Under the pieces are notes generated by a model. The model was not told the DNA's origin, searched no databases, and saw only the letters and a list, made by a program, of their open reading frames with translations. From Budorcas taxicolor (taxonomy: Eukaryota > Chordata > Mammalia > Artiodactyla > Bovidae): a DNA stretch of 64,000 nt. Below are positions 34,768 to 44,719 of the stretch, piece by piece; position 1 is the first letter of the stretch, and every line of letters starts with the position of its first letter. Location of the stretch: the NCBI RefSeq assembly GCF_023091745.1, contig NC_068922.1:24094001-24158000 (forward strand). Reading direction: 5' to 3'. The translations under genes and the position numbers were made by a program.

Positions 34768-34929
34768 CATATGACCTTATTTCTGCACTGCCAGTTCTTG
34801 TCCACCGATCTATATGTTTATCTTTATGCCTGTACCACATGGTTTTGATCACTGTAGCACTGTGGTAAGTTTTCAAATTGGGAAGAATGAGTCCTCCAAC
34901 TTTGTTCTTTTTGAAGGGCATTTTTCATA

Positions 34930-35695
34930 TTAGGTGTGTAAAGAAATGATAATTTAATGAGTGAATAAATGGATGAATGTTTGCATGTTTAAAAGTTTTA
35001 ATTTGGTGGGAGGTGAAGAGGTTGGGAATTTTTTGTCTTTAAAGGAATCAGCTACGAGATGGGGGTATCTAAGGATATATATTTTCAAAAATCATGCTGA
35101 GATTGGGTCCTATTTATGAAAGATGCCTTTGGGGGTTAGGTTTCTGTGGCCTGTGCTGCAGGACAGAATCTGTGTCTGAAATCCCTGTAATTGGCACCAT
35201 GCTGGGAGGAGAGCTTGTGCTCAATAAATATTCATCGATTAAATGCCTTGTCCTTTCGGTTTTGTTTTAACCTATTGATTGTCTTGTTGCTAACTTTTGA
35301 AGGACAGTTGCTGAAATTTCCTGCTTTTCTAGCCTGTCCAATAACTATGCAATTTTGGTTTATACTTCAGCCAGTCTTCTACACAGCACCAAAATATGCT
35401 CGACGGATGATTTTTCCAGAAGACAATCATTAGGAATTCTTTTCAGATGGCACATCAAGGAACTGAATTTGCCTACCCCCCCGAACACACACACTTTCCT
35501 ACCCTAATCTCTTTGCTGTCACAGGGAAGGTCTTGCCTTTTCTTATACTCCAGGGCCAGAAACAATCCCATTCCAAGGCTGGCAATCATCCCTGCCTTGA
35601 GTTTCCTGAAGTACCATCTCTTCCAGCAAGATTTTCCAGACCTAGACACAGAGTGGACACATATTCACTGTATATGCAGTGTGGTATAGTCTACC
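34930..35695. other. Intergenic with an L2-like tail
   Basis: TTGTGCTCAATAAATATTCATC near 35215 resembles the L2 3' end. Open frames at 35191-35433 and 35447-35689 show no domain. No gene called. Confidence 0.45.
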
Positions 35696-35698
35696 ATG

Positions 35699-35913
35699 GG
35701 CTTCCCATGTGGCTCAGGGTAAAGAATCCACCTGCAATGCAGGAGATGCAGGCAGATGTGGGTTCAATTGCTAGGTTGGGAAGATCCCAGAGGAGAGGAA
35801 GGCAACCCACTCTAGTATTCTTGCCTGGAGAATCCCATAGACAGAGGAGCCTGGTGGGCTACAGTCCATAGGGTCAAAAAGAGTCGAGCACTATTGAAGC
35901 AACTTTGTACGCA
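35699..35913 (+). mobile_element. Bov-tA SINE
   Basis: GGGCTTCCCATGTGGCTCAG to GAAGCAACTTTGTACGCATG. Flanking TAGTCTAC copies at about 35687 and 35931 are a possible TSD. Confidence 0.88.
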
Positions 35914-36164
35914 TGCATGCACAGCCATGTTAGTCTACACTGGTGCTTACATACACCTAGTGAGTACTTCATTATATTGTCTATCATCTCCACACAAACT
36001 AAAAAACAAAAAAAGATGCTTCACATACATTGACGGTTTGAATCTCCACATCTCTGTTGATAATTTGCTCCTGTTTTCAAAAAAAGAAAAAATAGGCCCC
36101 AAATGGGCCTCACTACAACAAACCAAGACTTAATTGCAGTTTCAATGTTCTGCTGAAATGTAAT

Positions 36165-36300
36165 CTTCATCATATATGGGGAAAGAATCTGAAAAAAATT
36201 CAGTTCATATATAACTGAGTCACTTCACTCTACACCTGAAATTAACACAACACTGTAAATCAGCCACACTACAGTATAAAATAAATAAATTTTATAAATA
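36165..36300 (+). mobile_element. L1 3' terminus
   Basis: GGAAAGAATCTGAAAAAAAT, ACTGAGTCACTTCACTCTAC and an ATAAATAAATTTTATAAATA tail. This is the last young transposon before OTUD1. Confidence 0.82.
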
Positions 36301-37270
36301 AAGGAAGTAGCTATGAACATTTAAAAAAAATGTAATCATAATCAACTGGTTTGGAATTATCTGATTAGTATCAGGGAGGTCACCTGTCACATAGGTCATC
36401 TCCATTCCCCAGAGGAAGAAGCAGGAGTCTGTGTGATAAAACCATGACAGGACTCTCCTGACCCCCAAAGCCCTGATCTAAAAATAATTCATTATCCTTT
36501 TTTGGCTAAGAACTCCCTTACTCTGCCCTTCTTCCTATTAAAAACAACAACAACAACAATAACAACTTTGCACTTTCTGCAACAGGTGGAAGTACGGTTC
36601 TAGCTGCTGGATGGGACATTGCTTGATGGAATAAGTCTGAATTGCTTAATAAAATCAATCAGATCATCAAATTTACTCAATTGAATTTTGTTTTTTGACA
36701 TTCCTAATTAGGTACATCGGACCTAGCCTGTCCTCTGAGTACCTAGCTTTACTTTTTCCCCCTGTATTTACTCCAGTCTGTTCAAAACATATTCTTGCTT
36801 TAGGATTTACATTAATAAATAAATAAATAAAAGCTTCCTTATCTCCCTCCACGCTCCTGTTTGCTAGCTCTGCTAGGCACACTGGCTATTCAGTAAATAT
36901 GATTTGGGGGATTATTTTATTGTTAATTGTTTTGTATTCTGTTTCAGAATGCCAGCTACTCAAAGGCTAAAGGTAGAATAACAAATAATCTCCAAATCAG
37001 TGATGAAATTTAGGTAACTTCCTTTTTCTAGTTAGCCAGTGGGGTCTACAAGCTTACAGTGGGGTGTCACCAGAAGCTGAAAAGACGGTTAGACTTTTAT
37101 GTGGTTGTTTTTCCTTCCAGTTGACCTACCTAACAGGTTCAAGTGACCTGGGCAAAGGCAGCTGGGATCCTGTCAGTCACACCCACGACGGCAAATTGAA
37201 GCTCTGGCTAGGGGTCAGGAGACCAGGATCGTAATTCTGCCTTTTCCACTGTTTTGGGAACTCCTCTTCC
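36300..37270. other. OTUD1 upstream region, distal
   Basis: No gene. Short (AAC)n at about 36545-36567 and (AATA)n at about 36813-36830. No ruminant-specific transposon seen. Confidence 0.5.
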
Positions 37271-37400
37271 ATTAATTAACTCATTCAATAAATATTAATT
37301 AGTTCCATCTATGTGCCAGCCTCTGTGCTGGGTTTGTAACTATAATAGCCATCAAGACTAAGTCTTTCCATTCAGGGAACCTAAGATTCACAAAACAATA
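37270..37400 (-). mobile_element. L2-like ancient LINE remnant
   Basis: CTCATTCAATAAATATTAATTAG and CTATGTGCCAGCCTCTGTGC match the reverse L2 3'-end pattern in short blocks. Confidence 0.5.
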
Positions 37401-38166
37401 CGTGGAGTGGGGAGGCTTATACCATAACATAAGCTATTTCCTCATCACTGAAACAGTGAAACAGCTTTGTAGGTTCACTCTGAACATTTAGGGTCTGTCA
37501 GTTAGCATGTGATCAAAGCCGAGAATATAGCAAGAGCTGCCCACTGCTATACAGTCAGTATACAAGTTGATCATGACCATTTTAGCTTTCCTTTACAAAC
37601 AGGGACATCTAACACAATAGGGTAGAACTATGTTCAACATTCTATTCAATTTCAACATTCTCGCAATGCATCACGACCCTCTCTACCGCTGACCTACGGT
37701 GAACAGCTGCACCTATTTTCAAGAGGCCCGGTTAGGCATTTGGTATTTCACCCAAGACTTGTATTTGCTTATCAAATACGGGTTAGGACAGCAGAAAAGT
37801 TGGTTTCGGTTTAGCAGGGCGGCAAGGTGCTGGGGAGAAAGGGAGGCGTCACACTGCTACGTTAACAATATAATCTCAGGGTTGAGTGAAAAAGATGGCA
37901 GTGGTGCAACGACCATGCAGAGGCCATGCAGGTTTTAGGGCAGCTGTCTCCACGCAGAACTCGGAAGCTTGTTTTGAAACGAACTTTCAGCACTCTTGGC
38001 CGCCCCAAGCTGCCCCGAACCCTCCAAGATCCACCGCTAAAGCGTAGAAAAGCGCGGCGCCTAGAAACTAACACTGATGTGGGGCAGCGGCCACGGCTGC
38101 ACAGGCCTCCGCGCCTCCGCGCTCTCCCGCCCGCGCGCCCGTCGCCCGCGCTGCGGGCCACGCCCA

Positions 38167-38174
38167 TGACGTCA
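38167..38174. promoter_or_regulatory. Palindromic cAMP response element
   Basis: A full TGACGTCA site, 524 bp before the OTUD1 start codon, with GGGCGGGGC (GC box, 38181-38189) seven bases downstream. The spacing suits a CREB/ATF plus Sp1 promoter module; function is inferred. Confidence 0.7.
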
Positions 38175-38251
38175 CCGAATGGGCGGGGCGAGACGGAGGG
38201 GGTGGGGCGAGCCCCGGCGGTTGAATGGGACGCCGCGACGAGCCGCACATT

Positions 38252-38267
38252 CCAATAAGGGCACGTG
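38252..38267 (+). promoter_or_regulatory. CCAAT box and adjacent CACGTG E-box
   Basis: CCAAT at 38252-38256 is followed five bases later by CACGTG at 38262-38267, extended as CACGTGACG. The E-box fits USF or TFEB/TFE3 type factors. Position is about 430 bp before the start codon. Confidence 0.65.
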
Positions 38268-38669
38268 ACGCGGCAGCGCTGCCTGAGGTAAACAACCGTG
38301 GCCCCGCCTCCTGGCTCGTCCGCGCGCCCTGCAGTGCTGCTAGCCGGCGGGACGCGCTCCAGCAGGGCGGGCGGCTACCTCCGAGAGTCCTCAGCGGCCG
38401 CCGCGGGCCGGAGCAGCGACGGCGGGCGCACGCGTCCCGGGTCTGCGGGCCGCTAGCGCCGGCAGGGGTCGAGCGCGCGTCCCCTCCCCGCCCCCACCGC
38501 GCGCTGTGGCGCAGCAGGAATTTGGCGGGGACCCGGGCGCTATTTGCAGCTCCTGACGCGCCGGCGGCCCTTCGGTCATTTCTATTCTCAGGGCACTGGG
38601 TCACCGCGCTCGGCCGGCCCCCTCCCCCGGGCCCGGAGGGTGTGTCCCCTCACTGGGGCTCGGCGCGCC

Positions 38670-38676
38670 TATAAGG
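38670..38676 (+). promoter_or_regulatory. TATA-like box close to the start codon
   Basis: TATAAGG lies 28 bp before the ATG at 38698. A TATA box usually places initiation about 25-30 bp downstream, which here would fall on the start codon itself. It is therefore either unused for the full-length mRNA or drives a transcript starting at codon 1 or later. Confidence 0.45.
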
Positions 38677-38697
38677 GGCCGAGCGGCGGGCAGGGAC

Positions 38698-40149
38698 ATG
38701 CAGCTCTACAGCAGCGTCTGCACCCACTACCCAGCCGGGGGCCCGGGTCCCACGGCCGCAACCGCCGCTCCGCCCGCCGCCGCCACCGCCGCCTCGTTCA
38801 AGGTCTCTCTGCAGCCCCCGGGACCCGCCGGTGGCGCCCCGGAGCCCGAGACCGGTGAGTGCCAGCCGGCCGCGGCCGCCGAGCCCCGCGAAGCCGCCGC
38901 CGCTCCCGCTGCCAAGATGCCCGCCTTCTCCTCCTGCTTCGAGATGGTGTCCGGGGCCGCCGCCCCCGCCTCGGCCGCCGCCGCCGCCGCCGGGCCGCCC
39001 GGCGGGTCCTGCAAGCCGCCGCTGCCGCCGCACTACACGTCCACAGCGCAGATCACCGTGCGGGCCCTGGGCGCCGACCGGCTCCTGCTGCGCGGCCCCG
39101 AGCCCGGCGCCGCGGCTTCCGCCGCCCCACGCGGCCGCTGCCTCCTGCTGGCCCCGGCACCAGGCGCTCCGATCCCGCCGCGGCGGGGCTCCTCGGCCTG
39201 GCTTCTGGAGGAGCTGCTGAGGCCCGATGGCCCGGAGCCTGCCGGTCTGGACGCGACTCGCGAGGGGCCCGACAGAAACTTCCGACTGAGCGAGCACCGC
39301 CAGGCCCTGGCCGCCGCCAAGCACCGCGGCCCCGCGCCGCCCCCGGGAAGCCCGGAGCCCGGCCCTGGCCCGTGGGCCGAGGAGCGCCCGGCAGAGAGGA
39401 ACCTCCGCGGCTGGGACAGAGCTGGCGACCGCGGCGACGCTCCCGGCGCCGAAGAGCCGGGGCGGCCCGACCCGGAGGTCGAGGCGGCCCCGGCCCGGAG
39501 CGGCGAGGCGGCCCCGGGCGGCGCGGCCGAGGCGGTGATCGTGTCCAGGTCGGATCCTAGGGACGAGAAGCTGGCCCTGTACCTGGCGGAGGTGGAGAGG
39601 CAGGACAAGTACTTGCGGCAGAGGAACAAGTACCGATTTCACATCATTCCCGACGGCAACTGCCTCTACCGGGCGGTCAGCAAGGCGGTGTACGGGGACC
39701 AGAGCCTGCACCGGGAGCTACGGGAACAGACGGTGCACTATATCGCCGACCATCTCGACCACTTTAGCCCCTTGATTGAGGGCGACGTGGGGGAGTTTAT
39801 CATCGCTGCTGCCCAGGACGGGGCCTGGGCCGGGTACCCTGAACTGCTGGCCATGGGGCAGATGCTGAATGTGAATATCCATCTGACTACTGGAGGGAGG
39901 CTGGAGAGCCCCACGGTGTCTACCATGATTCACTATTTGGGCCCGGAGGATTCCCTAAGGCCTAGCATTTGGCTCAGTTGGCTCAGTAACGGACATTATG
40001 ACGCGGTGTTTGATCACTCATATCCGAACCCGGAGTATGACACTTGGTGCAGGCAGACTCAAGTGCAGAGAAAACGCGATGAAGAACTTGCCAAGTCCAT
40101 GGCCATATCCCTGTCCAAAATGTATATTGAGCAAAATGCATGCTCTTGA
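38698..40149 (+). CDS. OTUD1: OTU domain-containing deubiquitinase 1
   Basis: OTUD1 is a cysteine protease that removes ubiquitin chains, with known preference for K63 linkage, and is reported to act on regulators of NF-kB, interferon, TGF-beta and oxidative-stress signalling. The 483-residue frame is uninterrupted and close to the human protein (481 by memory). Residues 1-285 are Ala/Pro/Gly-rich and probably disordered, with an ETGE motif at 51-54 (reported KEAP1-binding type) and Ala93-98. The OTU domain spans about 310-440: Asp319 and Cys322 within DGNC, and His433 within NGHYDAVF. A ubiquitin-interacting motif lies near 461-477 (DEELAKSMAISLSK). No intron is needed; the human gene is also single-exon. 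Start chosen at the first in-frame ATG (G at -3, moderate context), which restores the family N-terminus. A second ATG at codon 74 (38917) has A at -3. Confidence 0.97.
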   Translation: MQLYSSVCTHYPAGGPGPTAATAAPPAAATAASFKVSLQPPGPAGGAPEPETGECQPAAAAEPREAAAAPAAKMPAFSSCFEMVSGAAAPASAAAAAAGPPGGSCKPPLPPHYTSTAQITVRALGADRLLLRGPEPGAAASAAPRGRCLLLAPAPGAPIPPRRGSSAWLLEELLRPDGPEPAGLDATREGPDRNFRLSEHRQALAAAKHRGPAPPPGSPEPGPGPWAEERPAERNLRGWDRAGDRGDAPGAEEPGRPDPEVEAAPARSGEAAPGGAAEAVIVSRSDPRDEKLALYLAEVERQDKYLRQRNKYRFHIIPDGNCLYRAVSKAVYGDQSLHRELREQTVHYIADHLDHFSPLIEGDVGEFIIAAAQDGAWAGYPELLAMGQMLNVNIHLTTGGRLESPTVSTMIHYLGPEDSLRPSIWLSWLSNGHYDAVFDHSYPNPEYDTWCRQTQVQRKRDEELAKSMAISLSKMYIEQNACS

Positions 40150-41390
40150 AGTGTCTGAGACCCTCGCCCTGGGAAAATTGCATACCTAATTTGTGTTTGG
40201 AGAGTTATATGAACTTTAATCAGGGTAATTGCACTTTTAAACTTTCTAGTAGATTTACTGTAGGTGTAATGCCTTAATCATTTTTTTGAATGTTTTCTCC
40301 TCAGAGCTGAAGGTTGCTGGGCACCTAAATGATGTTTCATAGTAGCTTTGGGTGATCCTACTGCTATTTATGATTTGCTGTATAAAGTTGGCACTACTTA
40401 ATTTGCAAGCTGATTTCTCAGTGTAAATTTGTTCATTCCTGGTAATCTATTTTCTATAAAAACGTATTTTTGCACAACATTTTTAACAATTGGTGTACCT
40501 TCATCTAGGATGTGATCCATTTTGACAAACAGCTTTCCGGCATAAATCCAGAGAAGTGCTTTATATGAAGTTTATTATTTTGAGCAGAGTTTGTGATTTC
40601 GTGTTTTATGTTGTTGGATTTGAATTTTAGAGTTCTTAGATAATTATTTCAAATGGCTATTGATGCTTTCATGTTACCCGATAATTGGCCCATTCCGTTT
40701 TGATGACAGATTAGTTGTTTGGAAAATCATTATTTTTCTAGAAATGGTCAACCTTTTAAAGAGAAAATACTTAAGGGGAGGTTGTGGGAAGATTTTTTTT
40801 TTTTTTTTAAGAATAGTACCAGCTCTTACTTGAATGAAAGTCTGATATTTGCTGATGGCAGAGTGGTGATTCTGTACTCCAGTTGATGTTTAGATTGTCT
40901 GGTGCTCTCGGTTGTTCTTATTTATATTTGTCTTTTTGTTGAAAAGAATTTTTTAACATGATAGAAAACTTTGTGACAAGATAAGCCTCCTGCTTCATAT
41001 ATAGTTTCTTGGATTCAACTGAGAGATTTGAAAATTAATGGCATAAATGCCTCCAATCAACCCTGGCAATTATTTTATAGCAGGAGAATACTGTCTTAAT
41101 GGTCTATTCCTTTTAAATTCTTTCACAAGGCAAAATAGGATTGCCCTGCATTATGTACAGTACAAATGTCTATACAGAGCTTGTATGGTTTGCTGGGTCA
41201 AACAATGTTTTCAACCTAAAATCTATCTCATTTCCACTTTAACTACTTTTAGTGGTATTTATTAAGTAATGCAGTTTGTACTTTTTTATTTTGTAACACT
41301 TTGTGATTTTTTTTGTACAATACTGTATTTGTACAATAGAGCAATTCTCAGCTGATGGAATGAGTGAATAAAATGCATAATTTTACTTTT
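40150..41390 (+). other. OTUD1: OTUD1 3' UTR
   Basis: AT-rich sequence directly after the stop codon, with several ATTTA pentamers (for example near 40368, 40920 and 41255) that may shorten mRNA half-life. A poly(T) run lies at 40793-40808. The end is inferred from the poly(A) signal at 41367. Confidence 0.75.
41367..41372 (+). terminator. OTUD1: OTUD1 polyadenylation signal
   Basis: Canonical AATAAA, followed about 20 bases later by the U/GU-rich stretch TGGTGTCTTTTTG at about 41392, the usual downstream element. Cleavage is expected near 41385-41392. Confidence 0.8.
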
Positions 41391-41418
41391 ATGGTGTCTT
41401 TTTGCCTGAAGTAACTTT

Positions 41419-41537
41419 CATTTATTTTTTTATTTGGCTGCACCAGGCGGCATGCAGGGTCTTAGTTCCCTGACCATGGATCAAATCCATGCATTGGGAG
41501 CACAGAGTCCTAAGCACTGGACGGCCAGGGAATTCCC
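41419..41537 (-). mobile_element. CHR-type SINE
   Basis: TATTTGGCTGCACCAGGCGG to CACTGGACGGCCAGGGAATTC. First retroposon after the OTUD1 poly(A) site. Confidence 0.88.
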
Positions 41538-41619
41538 AGATTTAAATGTTTTAGAGTAACCACAGAAATGCCCTTTTATGCAGTCTGGCCTCTTGAGACT
41601 AAGAGACTCCCTTAATTTT

Positions 41620-41823
41620 CAGGCTTCCCTGGTGGCTCAGCCGGTAAAGCGTCTGCCTACAATGTGGGAGACCTGGGTTTGATCCCTGGGTTGGGAAGAT
41701 CCTCTGGAGAAGGAAATGGCAACCCACTCCAGTACTCTTGCCTGGAAAATCCCATTGACGGAGGAGCCTGATAGGCTACAATCTATGGGGTCGCAAAGAG
41801 TCGGACACGACTGAGCGACTTCA
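41620..41823 (+). mobile_element. Bov-tA SINE with TSD
   Basis: TSD CCTTAATTTT at 41610-41619 and 41824-41833. Close to consensus throughout, ending CGGACACGACTGAGCGACTT. Confidence 0.94.
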
Positions 41824-41834
41824 CCTTAATTTTA

Positions 41835-42511
41835 AGATGTGTTGTCAGATTTAGTTGAGAAGTGTGTCTGTACACATAATGCTGACATGCTTATTGCAGG
41901 ATCAACCCAACTAGTTTGAATTTCTTACTTTTCAGTTGATGTCATGCTTATAGACAGTTGACTTTGAGCTCATCGCTTAACCGTGGAAAGATGGTCAAGA
42001 ACCAATGGAAGGATGCCATTGGCTATCAAGGGAAGGCAATTTGTCAAAGGTCTAAAATGTTACCTAACCATGAATCTCTGGTTTTTTAAGATAAGTTTTG
42101 CTTCATAGCTTCACTAATTACATAACATGGGAAGAAAGAAATTCCTTGTTTGAATTACACAGCTAAATGTGTTATTCCCCCTTTTCTCCACTTTATTAGA
42201 GGTGGATAAAGTTTGGGGTGCTTGAAGTTTACACACGAAATGAGTAGACTTAAGTATAAGTTCCTAAAAGGCTTTCTGTAAGGTCTAAAAGTATAAGTTA
42301 TATATAAAAGTTCCTAAAAGGCTTTCTATTACAGTTTTGAGGAAACAATTTCCTTCCACAGTGTTGTTCTGTTTCATTTTCAAATTGGAATCCCAAGTCC
42401 TGGATTTAGATTCCCAAGGAGGATAACACCTTTCATTAAATGGATTCTAAGATTATATTCCAAGGCAGCATGGTGTTTTGGTTGTCTTGTCTGAAAGGTT
42501 TATGTCTTTCT
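41835..42511. other. Intergenic with a local duplication
   Basis: No gene. The text AAGTTCCTAAAAGGCTTTCT occurs twice, at about 42259-42278 and 42308-42327, with a near-repeat of GTATAAGTT beside each. Confidence 0.55.
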
Positions 42512-42519
42512 CATCCTTT

Positions 42520-42655
42520 GTCTTGGAGAAGGAAATGGCAACCCACTCCAGTGTTCTTGCCTGGAGAATCCCAGGGACGGGGGAGCCTGGTGGGCTGCCG
42601 TCTATGGGATCACACAGTGTTGGACACGACTGAAGTGACATAGCAGCAGCAGCAG
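42520..42655 (+). mobile_element. Bov-A2-type SINE with AGC tail
   Basis: GGAGAAGGAAATGGCAACCC to GACTGAAGTGACATAGC and (AGC)n at 42642-42655. TSD CATCCTTT at 42512-42519 and 42656-42663. Confidence 0.92.
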
Positions 42656-42664
42656 CATCCTTTT

Positions 42665-43200
42665 TCTATGGTTTTTTGTTGCTGTTGTTTGGAAGAAATG
42701 TAATATTTGTCACTCCTTTATGCTTCATGTTTATTCTTTCTTGCCATTCCACTTATATGTTAGCAGTTAACAATCCTGGATCACTAAGGACTTGAGCAGT
42801 GGAAGAGATGGAAATGTGGTTGACTCATTTCCTTTGAGCAAACATTTATTAAACAGTTCATTCTTTCAGTTACTCAGATAGCAGCTAAGGGGCTCAAAAC
42901 TATATGAAGGAATGATGTGTTCAGTTGATGCTGTGAGCTAAAGTTTCTTTAGAGCTTACTACCCTGTAAAACATGATGGGGGAGTATAGATTCTATAAGG
43001 AAATCTAATTGTGTTTTCAGGTATAGTAGTATGAAAATCATACTGTTACCTTGAAAATTGTATTAAAGTAGTACACAGATAAAAATATGATACAAATAAC
43101 AGTGTGATTTTTGTCTTATTGTCTCATTTAAAAATGGCATAGTATGTCAAGATTTTGATGAAAATCAAATTAATTTGATCCTCTACTCATTTTCTTTCCT
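42665..43200. other. Intergenic, nothing recognised
   Basis: AT-rich, no gene. Confidence 0.45.
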
Positions 43201-43204
43201 CTTT

Positions 43205-43396
43205 AAAAAAAGTTATTTATTTTTGGCTGTGTTAGGTCTCTGTTGTGGTGGCTTGCTGGAGAGCCACTGGCTCTAGGGTGAGGGCTCAGTACTTGTGGTA
43301 CGTGGGCATATGGGATCTTCTCAGACCAGGGATTGAACCTGTGTCTCCTGCATTACAAGGCAGATTCTTAACCACTGGACCACCAGAGAAGTCCCT
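43205..43396 (-). mobile_element. CHR-2-type SINE (long form)
   Basis: TTATTTATTTTTGGCTGTGT, then a longer middle than the short CHR copies, ending TTCTTAACCACTGGACCACC. Confidence 0.82.
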
Positions 43397-43399
43397 TTT

Positions 43400-43909
43400 A
43401 TTCATTTGCCACTCACATTTTTTTTCTCTGAGATAAAATAGACTCGTGTTAGCATATTTAATTGGACTGAGAAGTAAACCACTATTGATGACTGGCACAA
43501 GGGCATTCAAATGTGATTCTTCAATTACATTTTTCTAAACTTGTAGTCCATATGCTTTATATAGTAACGTATTCATGAGGCACAGAGCCTTTACCCAGAA
43601 ACCACATTTTATAGAGAAGAGGAAATGCCTTAGGAGCCTTTGAACATCAGAATTGGTTAGTTTCAGCTTGGGTAAATATAGTCTTAGGTTACAATCTTTT
43701 CTTCATAATTTTTGTACTGAAAAAGGATCTTGAGATAATCTCACTACTTTATGTGTTTTGTCCTCTTTCCCGAAGAGATGAGAAAGAGTTGAGAAACTTA
43801 AAATTTTAGCTTGCAGTGTGCTCATATGATGGAAAAGCATCAAGAATAAAAATAGATTTTAGACCTTTGGACATTGGATAATTTCATATGTAGGAAAATG
43901 TAGTGGAAT
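43400..43909. other. Intergenic, nothing recognised
   Basis: No gene or named repeat. Confidence 0.45.
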
Positions 43910-43920
43910 AATTGAAGAGT

Positions 43921-44282
43921 TGTTCTTCAGTGGCTCAGTCGTGTCCAATTCTGCGACCCCATGGACTGTAGCAAGTCAGACCTCCCTGTCCTTCACCATT
44001 TCCTGGAGCTTGCTCAGACATGTCCATTGAGTTGGTGATGCCATCCAACCATCTTGTTCTCTATTGTCCCCTTCTTCTCCTGCCTTCAATCTTTCCCAGC
44101 ATCCAGGTCTTTTCCAGTGAGTCAGTTCTTTGCATCAGGTGGCCAAAGTTTTGGAGCTTCAGCTTCAGCATCAGTCCTTCTAATGAATATTCAGGACTGA
44201 TTTCTGGTAAGATTGACTTGTTTCATCTTGCATTCCAAGGGACTGTCAAGTCTTCTCCAACACCACAGTTCAAAACATTTTC
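43921..44282 (-). mobile_element. BovB LINE 3' fragment with TSD
   Basis: TSD AATTGAAGAGT at 43910-43920 against AATTCAAGAGT at 44283-44293. About 360 bp of the 3' end. Confidence 0.92.
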
Positions 44283-44386
44283 AATTCAAGAGTATATCCT
44301 TCAAATGTGTATCATGTTCAAATTTATTTGTCACATGAAATTATAAATCCAGACTTTATTTATTTTGACATCCCTAGAGTGTCTAT

Positions 44387-44663
44387 TGGAGAAGGCAATG
44401 GCACGCCACTCCAGTACTCTTGCCTGGAAAATCCCATGGATGGAGGAGCCTGGTAGGCTGCAGTCCATGGGGTCTCGGAAGAGTCAGACACGACTGAGCG
44501 ACCTCACTTTCACTTTTCACTTTCATACATTGGAGAAGGAAATGGCAACCCACTCCAGTGTTCTTGCCTGGAGAATCCCAGGGACGGGGGAGCCTGGTGG
44601 GCTGCCGTCTATGGGGTCGCACAGAGTCGGACACGACGGAAGTGACTTAGCAGCAGCAGCAGC
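44387..44663 (+). mobile_element. Bov-A2 SINE, dimeric, with TSD
   Basis: Two Bov-A units joined by CACTTTCACTTTTCACTTTC, then an (AGC)n tail. Perfect TSD AGAGTGTCTAT at 44376-44386 and 44664-44674. This is the standard Bov-A2 dimer. Confidence 0.96.
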
Positions 44664-44719
44664 AGAGTGTCTATAACTGTCTCAAAGAGTCACAAGAAAC
44701 TGGATGGCATTTAATTCAG

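Larger units (their letters stand above)
31327..34925 (-). mobile_element. Old L1 (L1M-type), split by four insertions
   Basis: Pieces at 31327-31578, 33337-33719, 33837-34540 and 34770-34925 read as one reverse L1: 3' UTR (AGTTGTGCAATCACCACCAT), then the ORF2 end. At 34790-34921 the minus strand encodes KNKVGGLILPNLKTYHSATV, typical L1 ORF2. The inserts are BovB, CHR and Bov-tA, plus a Bov-tA nested inside the BovB. Confidence 0.85.
37900..39870. promoter_or_regulatory. OTUD1: CpG island of OTUD1
   Basis: Base composition turns sharply GC- and CpG-rich from about 38050 and stays so to about 39870, covering the proximal promoter and most of the CDS. Such an island is typical of a broadly expressed promoter. 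Both strands carry long open frames here simply because stop codons are rare in GC-rich DNA. Confidence 0.85.

Noticed and set aside
37862..38604. Open frames on both strands upstream of OTUD1 (128-178 codons)
   Set aside because: GC-rich promoter sequence with no recognisable domain. A divergent non-coding transcript is possible but nothing in the sequence proves it.
38859..39560. 233-codon open frame on the plus strand in another frame of OTUD1
   Set aside because: Arg/Pro/Ala-rich frame shadow inside the CpG island; no conserved motif, and it conflicts with the recognised protein.
38650..39711. 353-codon open frame antisense to OTUD1
   Set aside because: It is a by-product of the GC-rich CDS, where stop codons are rare on all strands. 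The translation is low-complexity Gly/Arg/Ala with no domain, and the sense frame has clear OTU motifs.
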